Of a stretch of 64,000 bases of DNA, positions 6,894 to 16,176 are shown piece after piece (positions within the stretch are counted from its first letter, which is position 1; each line of letters begins with the position of its first letter). A program made the position numbers and the translations under genes. Source of the stretch: Priestia aryabhattai B8W22 (lineage in GTDB: Bacteria; Bacillota; Bacilli; Bacillales; Bacillaceae_H); NCBI RefSeq assembly GCF_000956595.1, contig NZ_JYOO01000004.1, positions 157,936 to 221,935 of the forward strand, given 5' to 3'. The notes beneath the pieces are model-generated. The model was not told the origin of the DNA and did not search any database. It worked only from the letters and a program-made list of their open reading frames with translations.

Positions 6894-8549
6894 TTATTTA
6901 CGGGATTCTTTTTGCAAAGGCGATTTTTCAATGGAACGCGTAAACCGGTAAACATCAAGTTCTTGTCCTACTTCTGAAGGCAAATACCCAAACGTTGTGA
7001 AGCTGTCCACGGATTCCGGCTCAAGCGATAGAGACAATAAATTGTTTTGCGGCTGAGATGTTAAAAAGACGTAGCTTCCTTTTGGAAACGTTACTGTTTT
7101 TGGCTTAACGATTGTTTGTACGTCTACATTTGGTTTGTTTTCGTAGGCTTCATTTTCAATGCGGCTGCTGACCGAATACGCTTCTACTGAAAGAGCCGTT
7201 TCTTTCGTTAACTTGAAGCCTTTTACGCCTTGTCCCTGCAGTTTTGCTGCTAACTCTTCATGTCCTGGTTTTAAAAGATAAGCAGTGGGGCGTTCGCGGA
7301 CAAGCGTCGGCGTTGCTTTCTTTGCACTGTAGTACGTCACAGGAATTTCTTTAACAGACGCGCTTTCCACATCAACCATTTCTACCGTGGAGTTTGGTAT
7401 TTTTTTATTTTCACTGTTCACCACAATTGGATCATGGTCATTTGCATTTTTGCCTTTTTTGACAAGCGCCGCTTTTTCTTTTGCAATCAGCGCTTTAATT
7501 TGTTTGGCGTGAGCGGCTGTTTGCGTAATCAGCTTTTCTTGCGTAGCAATTTGTGCACTCACTCGCCGCGGAAAATCTTCTCGGCCAATGCCGATTCCTC
7601 TGCTTTCCACTAAAAATGAAAACGACGGATACAGACCTAATGAGTTTCGGCCGATTCGCGGTTCAACTGAGCCTTCTTCTACTTCAAGCTGCCCTTGTTT
7701 ATTCACTTGAGACGTATAGTATACTTCTCCTGAATACCCTTGCTTTTCAATGGCTGTAAGCGTACTGTTCACAAACAGCTCATCGGACACGTCTCGAATA
7801 TTCTGCGGAATATTTAAGTTTCGACCAGACTGCAGTAAAATGTCGTGACACTTCCACACGCCTTCTTTACCGATATTTTTAAGCCCGCTGCTATATGGCG
7901 TATATTCATGAGCGTCAATCACGACTTCTGGTGAAAAACGGTTAAATTCAGCTCGTACGCTCTGCACTTCCGGGCTTTCAAGCTTTATGTAGTCGCGGTT
8001 TCCATCTAAATTATTCGCTAGCTGACGCTTGAATGCATAAGATCCGTCTGGATTAATGCGCGGTACAATGACGATGTTCACTTTATTTAACACATCTTTT
8101 CCAAAGTCTTCTGTCAAACGCGTCGCAACGGCGAGTACGGATTCACCGCTTGCCGGTTCATTTCCGTGAATTTGACTTTGAAGCCAAATCGTTGGCTTTT
8201 TGGATGTCTTTCCATCAGCAAATTTCTTTTCCTTTGAAAAGTACAGTGCCGGAATGTCTCGTCCTTGCTGTGATTTACCGATAATCTTCAGTTTTACATA
8301 CGGACTTTTATGAGCAAGCTTTTGAACATAGCTCATCATTTCTTCTTGCGTCGTAAATGCGTCTTGTCCTTTTGTAAATGCCGGCGTTGCTTCATTCACC
8401 TTTATTTCTGGATAAAGCGCTTTAATGTTTTCCGGCTGACTATAGTCTTTTCCGTAATAAGGCATATCAGCTTGTACCCCAAGCGGCGACAGCAATAATC
8501 CAATCGACAAAATCGCCGGCACCGCTGTTCGTTTTACAGTTTTTTTCAT
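6894..8549 (-). CDS. Secreted M14-family zinc carboxypeptidase
   Basis: 551 residues. Signal peptide at residues 1-27 (basic start, hydrophobic core, VQAD cut). The M14 peptidase domain follows: zinc ligands H128 and E131 (QIHGNEPASGE) and H214 (VVIDAHEY), and a likely catalytic Glu at about 315 (FLVESRG). A C-terminal region of about 200 residues after the enzyme is beta-rich and of unknown role. The family removes C-terminal residues from peptides or cell-wall stems outside the cell. Start chosen at MKKTVKRT because GGAGGAG precedes it. No cell-wall anchor is seen. The upstream 8550-8705 holds only AT-rich promoter-type DNA. Confidence 0.88.
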   Translation of the reverse strand: MKKTVKRTAVPAILSIGLLLSPLGVQADMPYYGKDYSQPENIKALYPEIKVNEATPAFTKGQDAFTTQEEMMSYVQKLAHKSPYVKLKIIGKSQQGRDIPALYFSKEKKFADGKTSKKPTIWLQSQIHGNEPASGESVLAVATRLTEDFGKDVLNKVNIVIVPRINPDGSYAFKRQLANNLDGNRDYIKLESPEVQSVRAEFNRFSPEVVIDAHEYTPYSSGLKNIGKEGVWKCHDILLQSGRNLNIPQNIRDVSDELFVNSTLTAIEKQGYSGEVYYTSQVNKQGQLEVEEGSVEPRIGRNSLGLYPSFSFLVESRGIGIGREDFPRRVSAQIATQEKLITQTAAHAKQIKALIAKEKAALVKKGKNANDHDPIVVNSENKKIPNSTVEMVDVESASVKEIPVTYYSAKKATPTLVRERPTAYLLKPGHEELAAKLQGQGVKGFKLTKETALSVEAYSVSSRIENEAYENKPNVDVQTIVKPKTVTFPKGSYVFLTSQPQNNLLSLSLEPESVDSFTTFGYLPSEVGQELDVYRFTRSIEKSPLQKESRK

Positions 8550-8705
8550 ACATTTACTCCTCCCCATCCCCTTGATTAGACATTTTAAATTTTTTAAATA
8601 TTTAAAATGTTACATAAATAATTATACCGTTTAAGGAAATAACTTCAAGATAGGGGCGCTGAACCTTTTTGACTAATTTGGTGTATCAAATGAGTGTATT
8701 TATAT

Positions 8706-9043
8706 AAAAAAGGATTGAGACATAACAAAATTAATTCAACCTGAAGACAAATAATCTGGATTAACAATTCTGACCTCTTGTTCGACCGCTGTTAATTTCC
8801 GTGCAAGGCTTCGCTTTCCGCGGGCGGCCGATGAGCCTCCTTGTCGCTTGCGCTCCTGCGGGGTCTCACCTGTCCCGCTTTTCCCGCAGGAGTCTTCGCT
8901 TTGCCCTCCAATCAACTACTAGAAGAAACGAAACACACCAAACTATATTCACCATAAGAAAAAAACAAACCACTCTTCAAACATGTTAATCAATGGTTCA
9001 TTTTCCACTACGGCTAAAATACATTTGGCCCAGCCTCTCTTTT
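8706..9043 (+). repeat. Intergenic repeat element, copy B (with GC-rich core)
   Basis: Left end AAAGGATTGAGACATAAC, right end TTGGCCCAGCCTCTCTTT: degenerate versions of the family's inverted ends. GC-rich core at about 8788-8915, oriented plus, with outer stem GCAAGGC/GCTTTGC and inner stem CTCCTGCGGG/CCCGCAGGAG. Near the right end is a weaker version of the AACCACT hairpin. It fills most of the gap between two minus-strand genes. A reading frame across it is not a real gene. Confidence 0.85.
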
Positions 9044-9127
9044 ATGTATGAACTGCTATAAACTTTAGCCCTTCATTGAGCCCGCACTATCCGTAATTTA
9101 GCTGCACATACTCCATGCAGCTATTAA

Positions 9128-9712
9128 TCATTTCTTTACAGATTCTAGCGTTTCTAAATCATATCGACCAATTTCTTTGTTATTTCTTGTGATGACGAGC
9201 TTTCCATGCCTCGCAGCCTCTTGGAGCTCTTTTAATTTCTGATTGGAAGGAACCAGAGGCATTTCTTTGTTTTTAACAGTCGCTCCCAGGTCGTAGTGCA
9301 CATCGACTTTTCCTTTTTTCATATAGTTAAACTCTTCAATTCCCATACCTGTGCCGAATTGATCATGCTTCTCATCAAATACGTTAACGCCTACCGTATT
9401 GATAGATGCTTTCTTTAAATCTTCATTCGGTATAATTTTAGCTTCTATTTCGTCTTTATCATTTTGATAGAATTTATGCTGGCCCTGCTGTTTCATTTTA
9501 AATTCATAATAGAGCGCTTTTGGTTTTACGTCGACCATTTTTCCTTTATCATCTTCTATACCGATTTTTCCAATTAGATTCGAATCATCCGTTATCTTAA
9601 CTTTCACTTTTTGAATGCTATAGCCGTCCTCTTCTTTGCTAGCAGAGTTTGAGCACGCTACCAATGATACTGCTAATAAAGCACTCGATATGCCCATAAT
9701 AAACTTCTTCAC
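9128..9712 (-). CDS. Lipoprotein of unknown function
   Basis: 194 residues. Type-II signal peptide with lipobox SLVAC at residues 16-20, so it is tethered to the outer face of the membrane. The mature part is Lys/Asp/Glu-rich and looks beta-sheet rich (VKVKITDDSN ..., ALYYEFKMKQQGQ). Starts at GTG 9712 behind AAGGAG. No enzymatic motif seen. Flanked by its own promoter region and repeat copy B. Confidence 0.75.
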   Translation of the reverse strand: MKKFIMGISSALLAVSLVACSNSASKEEDGYSIQKVKVKITDDSNLIGKIGIEDDKGKMVDVKPKALYYEFKMKQQGQHKFYQNDKDEIEAKIIPNEDLKKASINTVGVNVFDEKHDQFGTGMGIEEFNYMKKGKVDVHYDLGATVKNKEMPLVPSNQKLKELQEAARHGKLVITRNNKEIGRYDLETLESVKK

Positions 9713-9864
9713 TTTACCACTCCTTAAGGATTAATATACCATAAAAGGAATTTAAATGGATGTTTTATGAACAATTTTGCAGATAAGTAAAGCGGCAGCA
9801 ACCTATCGACTTAAGTTTCATCACCTTCTTTATGCTTTGCAAGAGCTTCCTTCCATAGAAATAT

Positions 9865-9893
9865 AAAAAAACTCTCTCCATCAGGAAAGAGCT
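9865..9893 (-). terminator. Terminator of the AlkC-like operon
   Basis: On the minus strand CTCTTTCC-TGAT-GGAGAGAG followed by seven T; sits immediately after the stop of the alkylation-repair gene. Confidence 0.8.
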
Positions 9894-10971
9894 ACTCGAT
9901 CACAAAATCCGCTTCTGCTTTTACCACTCCGTTTACAATAACAGAAAGCGAATGCGTACCGCTGTAATGTTTTCGTGTACTTAAATCTTTAAACGCATGC
10001 TTTTTTGTGACTGTAAGCGTTTGGCCTGCTTTTGCTTGAACATTTTTCAGCATAAAGACTTTTTGAGTGCGGTTTCCTTTTGCTTTTACGTAATGAATTC
10101 CGTACTCTATGCGAAGCGGCATGTTTTTTTCCACGGATAGTTCAAATGAAAAGTCGATGCTATCACCGATTGTAATCGTATGGGGATGTAAGCCAAGGCC
10201 TGTGACAATTACGCCTGGGTCATCTCCATAGCCAAAAAGAGAAAGGGCTTCAGGATCTCCTTTTTTCAGCAGTGAACGGCACGCATGTTTAACAATCCAG
10301 TCGGTTTTAGCGTCTTTTCCGTACCAGCTTTTTATCACATCAAGCATCCAGTCTTTCTCTATGTAAGAAATATCATTTAAATGATTGGCTACGCTTTTGC
10401 GGACATATAGCGATTCATCGCATTTTAACTGTTCTAAAATCGGCAGCGTTTGCTTCGGCTCCTGCTTTAACGCAGGTACTGATTGCCCCCATGGAAGTCT
10501 AGGACGACTCCCTTCGCTTGCTAATCGGCGAATATGATGATTTTCATCTCCCGCCCACTCAATCATTTGCGCAAGCATTCGATTTGTATCTTGAATTAAA
10601 AACGGACGCACCGCAAATTCTGATGTGGAAAACGGCGTAAAAAACGCGAGTGCTTTTATGGAAGCTTCCCAAGCGTTTAATCCGTATAGTTCCACGTAAT
10701 CTGGAAAAATCGTGCCTTGAAGCCCTCCTACCGTTGGAGCTGCTTTATATAAAATATGAAGTGCTTCTTCATAATCCGCCGGCAGCACTTCATGCATGGA
10801 AAGCGTAATTCTTCTCATGCGCTCTTTCAGCCCTAAGTCTTCCCAGTCCTGTTGAAAAACCAGCTCATGAAATGCTTTTTGATCAAATGAACTCCTTTCA
10901 CGTGAAAAAGCGTCGCTCAAGTAGGTAATCAACTCTTCATTAAATACGCTTTTACGTAACTCTTCAGCCAT
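9892..10971 (-). CDS. AlkC-like DNA alkylation repair protein with C-terminal Ig-like domain
   Basis: 359 residues. The first ~240 residues are helical HEAT-like repeats of the AlkC/AlkD DNA glycosylase superfamily, which remove alkylated purines. The stretch HHIRRLASEGSRPRLPWG is a family hallmark. The last ~100 residues (VIVTGLGLHPHTITIGDSI ..., THSLSVIVNGVVKAE) look like an immunoglobulin-like beta sandwich, as known in AlkC proteins that use it for DNA binding. It starts 2 bp after the stop of the acetyltransferase gene, so the two form an operon. No clear Ada-type regulator nearby. Confidence 0.82.
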   Translation of the reverse strand: MAEELRKSVFNEELITYLSDAFSRERSSFDQKAFHELVFQQDWEDLGLKERMRRITLSMHEVLPADYEEALHILYKAAPTVGGLQGTIFPDYVELYGLNAWEASIKALAFFTPFSTSEFAVRPFLIQDTNRMLAQMIEWAGDENHHIRRLASEGSRPRLPWGQSVPALKQEPKQTLPILEQLKCDESLYVRKSVANHLNDISYIEKDWMLDVIKSWYGKDAKTDWIVKHACRSLLKKGDPEALSLFGYGDDPGVIVTGLGLHPHTITIGDSIDFSFELSVEKNMPLRIEYGIHYVKAKGNRTQKVFMLKNVQAKAGQTLTVTKKHAFKDLSTRKHYSGTHSLSVIVNGVVKAEADFVIE

Positions 10972-10973
10972 AC

Positions 10974-11456
10974 CTATCCCTCTTTTCCAGGTAGTATTTT
11001 ATTTTCTTCCGAATAAAGCGCCCGCTCGTACATGCCTTTTTTAAAAATTTGCATAAACAGTTGCTTATTTTTAACTTCTTTAAATCCGTACTGACTGTAC
11101 AAACCGTGAGCATCTTTTGTTGCCAATAAAATTTTTCGTACGTGTTGAATCGGCTGATAGCGAATCATTTCTTGTACCAATGCTTTTCCAAGGCCGTTGC
11201 CTCGCGCGTGCGGAAGAATAAACACATCCGCCAAATAAGCAAACGTCGCAAAATCGGAAATAATCCGTCCAAACCCTACTTGTTTATCACACTCATCATA
11301 CACGCCAAAACAAACGGAGTGTTCAATAGACGTTTGAACAAGGTGAAGCGGAATTCCTTTTGCCCAGTATGATTCATGATGAAGGTACGAGTAGATAACA
11401 TCTATATCAAGCTTTTCTTTGTTCGTATGTATCGTAAACTGATGATTTTCTTTCAT
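10974..11456 (-). CDS. GNAT-family N-acetyltransferase
   Basis: 160 residues with the GNAT acetyl-CoA site: VFILPHARGNGLGKALVQEM is motif A (R/Q-x-x-G-x-G/A). The C-terminal LYSQYGFKEV is the usual last strand-helix. Start at ATG 11456 with AAGGAGG; a longer frame upstream has no ribosome site. It is the first gene of a two-gene operon with the AlkC-like protein. Substrate unknown. Confidence 0.85.
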   Translation of the reverse strand: MKENHQFTIHTNKEKLDIDVIYSYLHHESYWAKGIPLHLVQTSIEHSVCFGVYDECDKQVGFGRIISDFATFAYLADVFILPHARGNGLGKALVQEMIRYQPIQHVRKILLATKDAHGLYSQYGFKEVKNKQLFMQIFKKGMYERALYSEENKILPGKEG

Positions 11457-11503
11457 GCTGCATCCTCCTTGCTTCTCTATCATAGCACAAATGTTCGCCA
11501 TAG

Positions 11504-11535
11504 AAAAAAGCCTTTTTGCGGTAAAAGGCTTTTTT
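11504..11535. terminator. Terminator hairpin
   Basis: AAAAAAGCCTTTT (11504-11516) pairs with AAAAGGCTTTTTT (11523-11535). On the minus strand it follows the DNA just upstream of the acetyltransferase operon and ends the message from the membrane gene stopping at 11538. Confidence 0.75.
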
Positions 11536-11537
11536 GG

Positions 11538-12023
11538 TTAGTATGATATTTTTTTAGAAACAGAAGTATTTTTTCTATAGCGTCTTCCGACTATGTAAAT
11601 AAGCGGACTGCCAATAATCGTAGGCAAAAACCAATAAAAAAGAGAAGGAAGCATATTTAACAGCGGAATACTGTCTCCAATATTCACAAGCAGCGCGGTA
11701 ACCGCTCCGATATAAGATCCCAGCATACCGCGAATATGATGCTGAAGCCAGCTTTTCCATTTTTGCTTGCGTGCTAAGTAGCCATAAATCGCTAATCCGT
11801 ATGAAAACACCGCAATATAAAATAAATAAGCAATTTCATTCCATTTCCAAATCGCTAACATGATAGCTGTAGCAGCTAGGGCTGCGTAAGCACCGTGGTA
11901 CACTTCTCCCCATCTTGTATGCCGTCCTTTTTTCTTAGCCGCTAGCATGGACACCATTCCTGAAAGCAAACAAATCATTCCGAGTCCAATATGGATACTC
12001 AATATAACTTCAAATAAATCCAA
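11538..12023 (-). CDS. Multi-pass membrane protein (DUF2306-like)
   Basis: 161 residues with four to five predicted membrane helices: about residues 5-28, 45-60, 65-82, 98-118 and 125-145. Between them are HTRWGEVYH and QHHIRGMLGSYIG, with conserved-looking histidines that could hold heme or a metal. This resembles DUF2306-type membrane proteins, but the assignment is tentative. Single gene with its own terminator. Function unknown. Confidence 0.6.
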   Translation of the reverse strand: MDLFEVILSIHIGLGMICLLSGMVSMLAAKKKGRHTRWGEVYHGAYAALAATAIMLAIWKWNEIAYLFYIAVFSYGLAIYGYLARKQKWKSWLQHHIRGMLGSYIGAVTALLVNIGDSIPLLNMLPSLFYWFLPTIIGSPLIYIVGRRYRKNTSVSKKISY

Positions 12024-12260
12024 CGCGCTCTCTCCTTTTACGCACTTTTCTCTTATATCTTCGGCTAACGCACTTATTTTTTTAACAAAATATCCCTATT
12101 TATTTTCCAACTCTTTACTTACATGATGCATATGCTCCACGTTAAAAAGCGCATACTTGATTTTCTTTATGTATTATATTTTGCGAACGGAGCCGCGCGA
12201 GTGCTGCGTGATCTCGGCGCAATGCTTCTCACCCTCGTCTAGCCCCATACGCCACTTTTC

Positions 12261-12578
12261 ATGCTGCCTTTAATCACTGGCGGCTTCTTTAAAATTGGTC
12301 TGTTTTTCTACGCCACTGTGCTGGGCCTTTCTCACGTGTTTAAAATTAAACACCCGTCACCGCTTGTATTTCCAATCGGCTTGGTCATTTTGTTTTATTC
12401 ATTGTCTCTTGCTCAAAACTATTTCGAACATATATATGAAAGGCTGAACATCATTCCGTTCACTTTACATCTTCCGTTTCAAATTGTCATTCCTGCTCTT
12501 TTACTCGTGATCGCATTTTTAAGAAATCGAAAAAAAGTACAGTCCGTTACTGTGAAAAATACCGCAGAAAATTCGTAG
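12261..12578 (+). pseudogene. Remnant of a GerAB-type spore germinant receptor permease (C-terminal part)
   Basis: 105 readable residues matching the last third of GerAB/GrkB-type subunits: a helix GGFFKIGLFFYATVLGLS, a second helix, the NYFEHIYERLN signature loop, a final helix and a basic tail. Complete GerAB proteins have about 365 residues and ten helices; here the frame is stopped by TAG just upstream, and 12150-12255 does not encode the missing part in any frame I could read. No ribosome site precedes the first ATG. It is best read as a decayed gene rather than a small protein. Confidence 0.7.
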
Positions 12579-12652
12579 TATGTCCATTTCTCTATTGGAT
12601 TTAATCTCCTAAAATTATACAATATAGTCAAGAAGCCAAAAGGAGAACCAAT

Positions 12653-13120
12653 ATGATTGGATTAATTCTTTCTATTTTATTATTTAACGTTCTTGCTTTT
12701 AAAACAAACAAGCGCTTCACAGCAAATCAAATTGTACACATTTGGATGTTCACCATTGCTGCTCAGCACATCTTTGACGTCTTTATTAATTTCAAATTTC
12801 ACGGCTACTGGTATTTTACACAAGAAACAGACTGGCAAGGTATTTTTGCCTATACTGTTCTCATTCCGCCTGTGAACATGCTTTTTCTTACCTACTATCC
12901 TTTTGCCGGGAAACTCACAAAAAAAGCCGCCTACATTTTACTTTGGTCGGTTGCTGTTTTACTTTATGAAGTAGTGGCCCTTCTCCCTGCTCCATGGGGT
13001 TATTTTCACTACGGATGGTGGACGTGGTGGTATTCGCTTCTGCTAAATCCGCTGTTGTTTTGGATGGTGGTGCAGTATTACCGGTGGGTGTGTAAAATTG
13101 AAAAAAGAGCGATCACTTAA
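12653..13120 (+). CDS. CBO0543-family integral membrane protein
   Basis: 155 residues with five predicted membrane helices, rich in Trp/Tyr (GYWYFTQETDWQG, WGYFHYGWWTWWYS). This pattern fits the CBO0543 family, widespread in spore formers and often near germinant-receptor genes. That agrees with the adjacent GerAB remnant. Start ATG 12653 follows AAAAGGAG. Function unknown. Confidence 0.7.
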   Translation: MIGLILSILLFNVLAFKTNKRFTANQIVHIWMFTIAAQHIFDVFINFKFHGYWYFTQETDWQGIFAYTVLIPPVNMLFLTYYPFAGKLTKKAAYILLWSVAVLLYEVVALLPAPWGYFHYGWWTWWYSLLLNPLLFWMVVQYYRWVCKIEKRAIT

Positions 13121-13124
13121 AAAT

Positions 13125-13210
13125 AGAATAGCCTTTGGACAAGCACATCATCATTTTCAGCACGCGCAATAAAACGAATATCTGCTTCTCCGCTGGCTAT
13201 TCTTTTTTTA
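13125..13210. terminator. Long-loop inverted repeat, possible terminator
   Basis: AGAATAGCC (13125-13133) is perfectly repeated inverted as GGCTATTCT (13195-13203), 61 nt apart and followed by a T-run. It lies just after the CBO0543 gene. The loop is longer than in normal terminators, so its role is uncertain. Confidence 0.45.
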
Positions 13211-14533
13211 TTTAAAAGCGTCTTTGGACAAGGAAACTTGCTTTTCTTTTTCTTTTCCAACTAACGACACAAGGAAACCTGCTATTCCAGCTATACATAG
13301 AGTCACCAATAAACCGGTAGTACCTACTAACAAGCTCACCGCAGCTGACGCTAACATTCCTCCAATATAACGAAAAGTGGAATAAATGCCCGATGCACTG
13401 CCTGATTGCTCCTTTTTGACAGACTGAATATTCATAGCCTGCATAGATGAAACACCGATTCCTGCTCCCACTCCTCCTACTAATAAAGATACAATTGTAT
13501 AAGAAATGGATGCATTCGCTAAGTGGAAATAAAGCATCGCCGCAAGCAGTGAAATAAGAAACGATAATCGGATCGGATGTTCTTTCCCTACCTTTTCTGC
13601 TAACAATCCTCCTAGCCACGAAGAAATAGACATGGCTAACGAAAAAAAGAAAAGAAGCAAACCAATTAACCGAATATCATACTGCTTCTCTAGCAAAAGC
13701 GGAACAAACAAAATGGTACTATACATCATAAAATTACTGCATAGAATAGAAAGATTTGAAGAAAAAAAAGGACGAACCTTAAAAAGCTTAAAATCAATCA
13801 GCGGCTCTTTGACTTTGCGTTCTTGCACAATAAAAAGAACGATAGACGCTATGCATATAAAAATAGTCCAAGCATTAAACAAATCACGGTGCGTCAGCAT
13901 TAGCGTAAAGCTCGTCATGCTTACTCCAAGCAATAAAGCGCCCCCTATATCCAGCGTTTTTGCTTTTTGTTTTATGGTAGACGGCACGTATATAGATGAA
14001 AAAATTAACGACAGCACAGCAAAAGGAACGTTAAACCAAAAAATCGACGTCCACCCAAGATACTTAATTAAAAAAGCACCTAATACAGGCCCTACAGCTG
14101 CGCCTAGCCCCATTGATAATCCAAATAACCCAAGCGTTCTTCCAAGCTTTTCTTTTGGTAAACTGTGTCTCATAATGGCTGTTGCGTTAGGCGTGGCTAA
14201 TGCACCTCCCAATGCTTGCAGCGTTCGAAAGACTGTGAGCGAAAGTAAGTTATATGAAAACACACAGGCGGCAGATCCTATTAGAAAAATAATCATTCCA
14301 GCTACAAACATGTTCTTGTTTCCATATAAATCACCAAGTTTCCCCGCAATGGGCTGAGCAACTGCCATCACAATTAAATAGATCGTTACCACTACTGATA
14401 CATGTACGATGGAAAGATGAAGTGCTTTGGCAATAGACGGCAAGCCTACCGCAATCATAGTGGAATTAACGGGAATTAAAAAAGTTCCCGTTAAAATAGA
14501 AAAGATAATCAAAAACGGCTTACTGCTGTTCAA
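13208..14533 (-). CDS. MFS drug/metabolite exporter
   Basis: 441 residues with 12-14 predicted helices. The MFS motif A between helices 2 and 3 reads GKLGDLYGNKNMF. FRTLQALGGALATPNATA and the LGAAVGPVLGAFL motif C mark it as a drug:H+ antiporter-like exporter. The start overlaps the end of the PEP-utilising gene by 14 bp, so the two are translated from one mRNA. It may export the product of, or the antibiotic handled by, the phosphotransferase pair; this is inferred from context only. Confidence 0.85.
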   Translation of the reverse strand: MNSSKPFLIIFSILTGTFLIPVNSTMIAVGLPSIAKALHLSIVHVSVVVTIYLIVMAVAQPIAGKLGDLYGNKNMFVAGMIIFLIGSAACVFSYNLLSLTVFRTLQALGGALATPNATAIMRHSLPKEKLGRTLGLFGLSMGLGAAVGPVLGAFLIKYLGWTSIFWFNVPFAVLSLIFSSIYVPSTIKQKAKTLDIGGALLLGVSMTSFTLMLTHRDLFNAWTIFICIASIVLFIVQERKVKEPLIDFKLFKVRPFFSSNLSILCSNFMMYSTILFVPLLLEKQYDIRLIGLLLFFFSLAMSISSWLGGLLAEKVGKEHPIRLSFLISLLAAMLYFHLANASISYTIVSLLVGGVGAGIGVSSMQAMNIQSVKKEQSGSASGIYSTFRYIGGMLASAAVSLLVGTTGLLVTLCIAGIAGFLVSLVGKEKEKQVSLSKDAFK

Positions 14534-16154
14534 TCGTCACCACTCCGTTGGTTCCGTCTACGGTAATAACATCTCCGTCTTTTAGTAGATCCACGGCTAC
14601 TTTTGTGCCAAGAACCGCTGGGAGTTTATATTCACGAGCCACTGTTCCTGCATGAGATAAAATTCCTCCTGCATTGGTTACAATTGCGCCAGCAAGCGAA
14701 AATAACGTGGTCCAAGCGGGTGCTGTTGTTTCACATACAAGAATATCTCCTTGTTCAAGCTTAGAAAATTGACTTGGATCTGAAATGATTTTTACCACTC
14801 CCGTATAAACACCTCTTGAAGCGGCACTTCCTTTAAAGATTTTTTGCGTTTCATCTACTTCTGGAGGCCCCATTTTTCCGAATACCCGCTCCAATAAAGG
14901 ATCTTCTCCTGTTTGAGGAGGCGTTCCATAAGCAGGAGGCGTTTTTTTATGACGATTTTCTTCAAACTCCTGCTTTCTATTGTCGATAAGTTCATGAGAT
15001 GCCACGGGTTTTTTTAATACTTCCAGCAATTCATCGTAATAAAAATGAAAAATATCTTCAGGCTGATGAATCACTTGGTGGTCAGCTAAAAGAGTTCCGA
15101 CATTTAGCAAAAACAGTCTCGCTGTAGCAGGCAGCATCGCATCGATATAAAAATGATGATCTTCATCCAACCCCCATGCCTCCAAAGCCCATCCATAAAA
15201 CAGCTTAAACTGTTCTTTTTCTTCGCACTCCGGCATTTTTGCGAGTACATCACGATAGCTTTCTTCTCTCTTTTTTACGACGTCTTCATAATTTTTCTTG
15301 AAGTCGTAATCTTTACGCACATAGCCAGCAATAATTGATAGCGCATGTAAAGGATTCTCTACCCACGTCTCATCAATAAACTCGTGCGAATTTGCGGAAC
15401 GATAGCCATACTCATTCAAAAAGCTTTGCAGATTCTTTAAAAATTCTCTGCCTTCAGCCGTGCCTAATAGATTTGCTTCTATTTCTTCTGACTTCTGCTC
15501 GGTAAAAGCTTGTTTTAACGGGCCGGAATGCTTTACCGTGTCAGTTAGTTCCCACAGTGCTTGATCACTTTCAAGTGACTTGTTCATCACGCCTTCCAGC
15601 AAATCATATACATAAGCCGTATTCGTGTCTCCGGTCAAGTTTCCATATAGCTCTTCTAAAACCATTCCTAAATCATTTCTCGGCATGACGATTTCAAAGT
15701 GAAGCTGCCAAGCTTTTTTATAAAAATCATGCAGCTCTTTTACTTTTTCTTCTGCTTCTTTTAAAGATAAAGAACGTTCTGCATTTCTTTTGACTTCCGT
15801 ATAAAAAGGTAAAAATACCTCATCAACGTACTCGTATAATCTAGGTTTAAGTCGAGGTAACAGCGGCTTAACTGCTTCCTGATGCTCTTTTAAGCGATCG
15901 TTTACGTCACCGGGAAACGGGATATTTTGCTGGTACATTTTTCCATCGGCTAATTTCACTACAAATTGATAGATGGGCAGTTTTAACGTTTCAAAACCAT
16001 GCTTTGTTCCATAAGTCATTGCCGGAAGCTGAAAAGAGGCGTATAGAGGACTCAATGCATGCGCAATATGTAAGTTGTCTTGTACCCAAAACCCCGTTTG
16101 TTTTTCTTCCTCACTTAAAAATAAGTCGTTTTGAAATGCAGATAACACGTTCAT
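14520..16154 (-). CDS. PEP-utilising enzyme: middle domain plus swivelling phospho-histidine domain (second half of a split enzyme)
   Basis: 544 residues. The C-terminal ~90 residues are the swivelling domain of PEP synthase/PPDK-type enzymes, with the phospho-accepting histidine in GGILSHAGTVARE. The preceding ~430 residues are helical, with GYRSANSHEF and DDHHFYIDAM-type motifs as in the substrate-binding part of rifampicin phosphotransferase (RPH) and phenylphosphate synthase. The ATP-binding domain is absent here but encoded just upstream (16177-17070, 22-bp gap). Together they would transfer phosphate from ATP via histidine to an unknown acceptor. Start ATG 16154 follows AAAGGGG. Confidence 0.82.
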   Translation of the reverse strand: MNVLSAFQNDLFLSEEEKQTGFWVQDNLHIAHALSPLYASFQLPAMTYGTKHGFETLKLPIYQFVVKLADGKMYQQNIPFPGDVNDRLKEHQEAVKPLLPRLKPRLYEYVDEVFLPFYTEVKRNAERSLSLKEAEEKVKELHDFYKKAWQLHFEIVMPRNDLGMVLEELYGNLTGDTNTAYVYDLLEGVMNKSLESDQALWELTDTVKHSGPLKQAFTEQKSEEIEANLLGTAEGREFLKNLQSFLNEYGYRSANSHEFIDETWVENPLHALSIIAGYVRKDYDFKKNYEDVVKKREESYRDVLAKMPECEEKEQFKLFYGWALEAWGLDEDHHFYIDAMLPATARLFLLNVGTLLADHQVIHQPEDIFHFYYDELLEVLKKPVASHELIDNRKQEFEENRHKKTPPAYGTPPQTGEDPLLERVFGKMGPPEVDETQKIFKGSAASRGVYTGVVKIISDPSQFSKLEQGDILVCETTAPAWTTLFSLAGAIVTNAGGILSHAGTVAREYKLPAVLGTKVAVDLLKDGDVITVDGTNGVVTIEQQ

Positions 16155-16176
16155 TTGATTTCCCCTTTCCTTTTCA

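Noticed and set aside
13632..14357. A 241-residue frame antisense to the MFS exporter
   Set aside because: It mirrors a strong transporter gene in the opposite strand, has no ribosome site and no recognisable domain.
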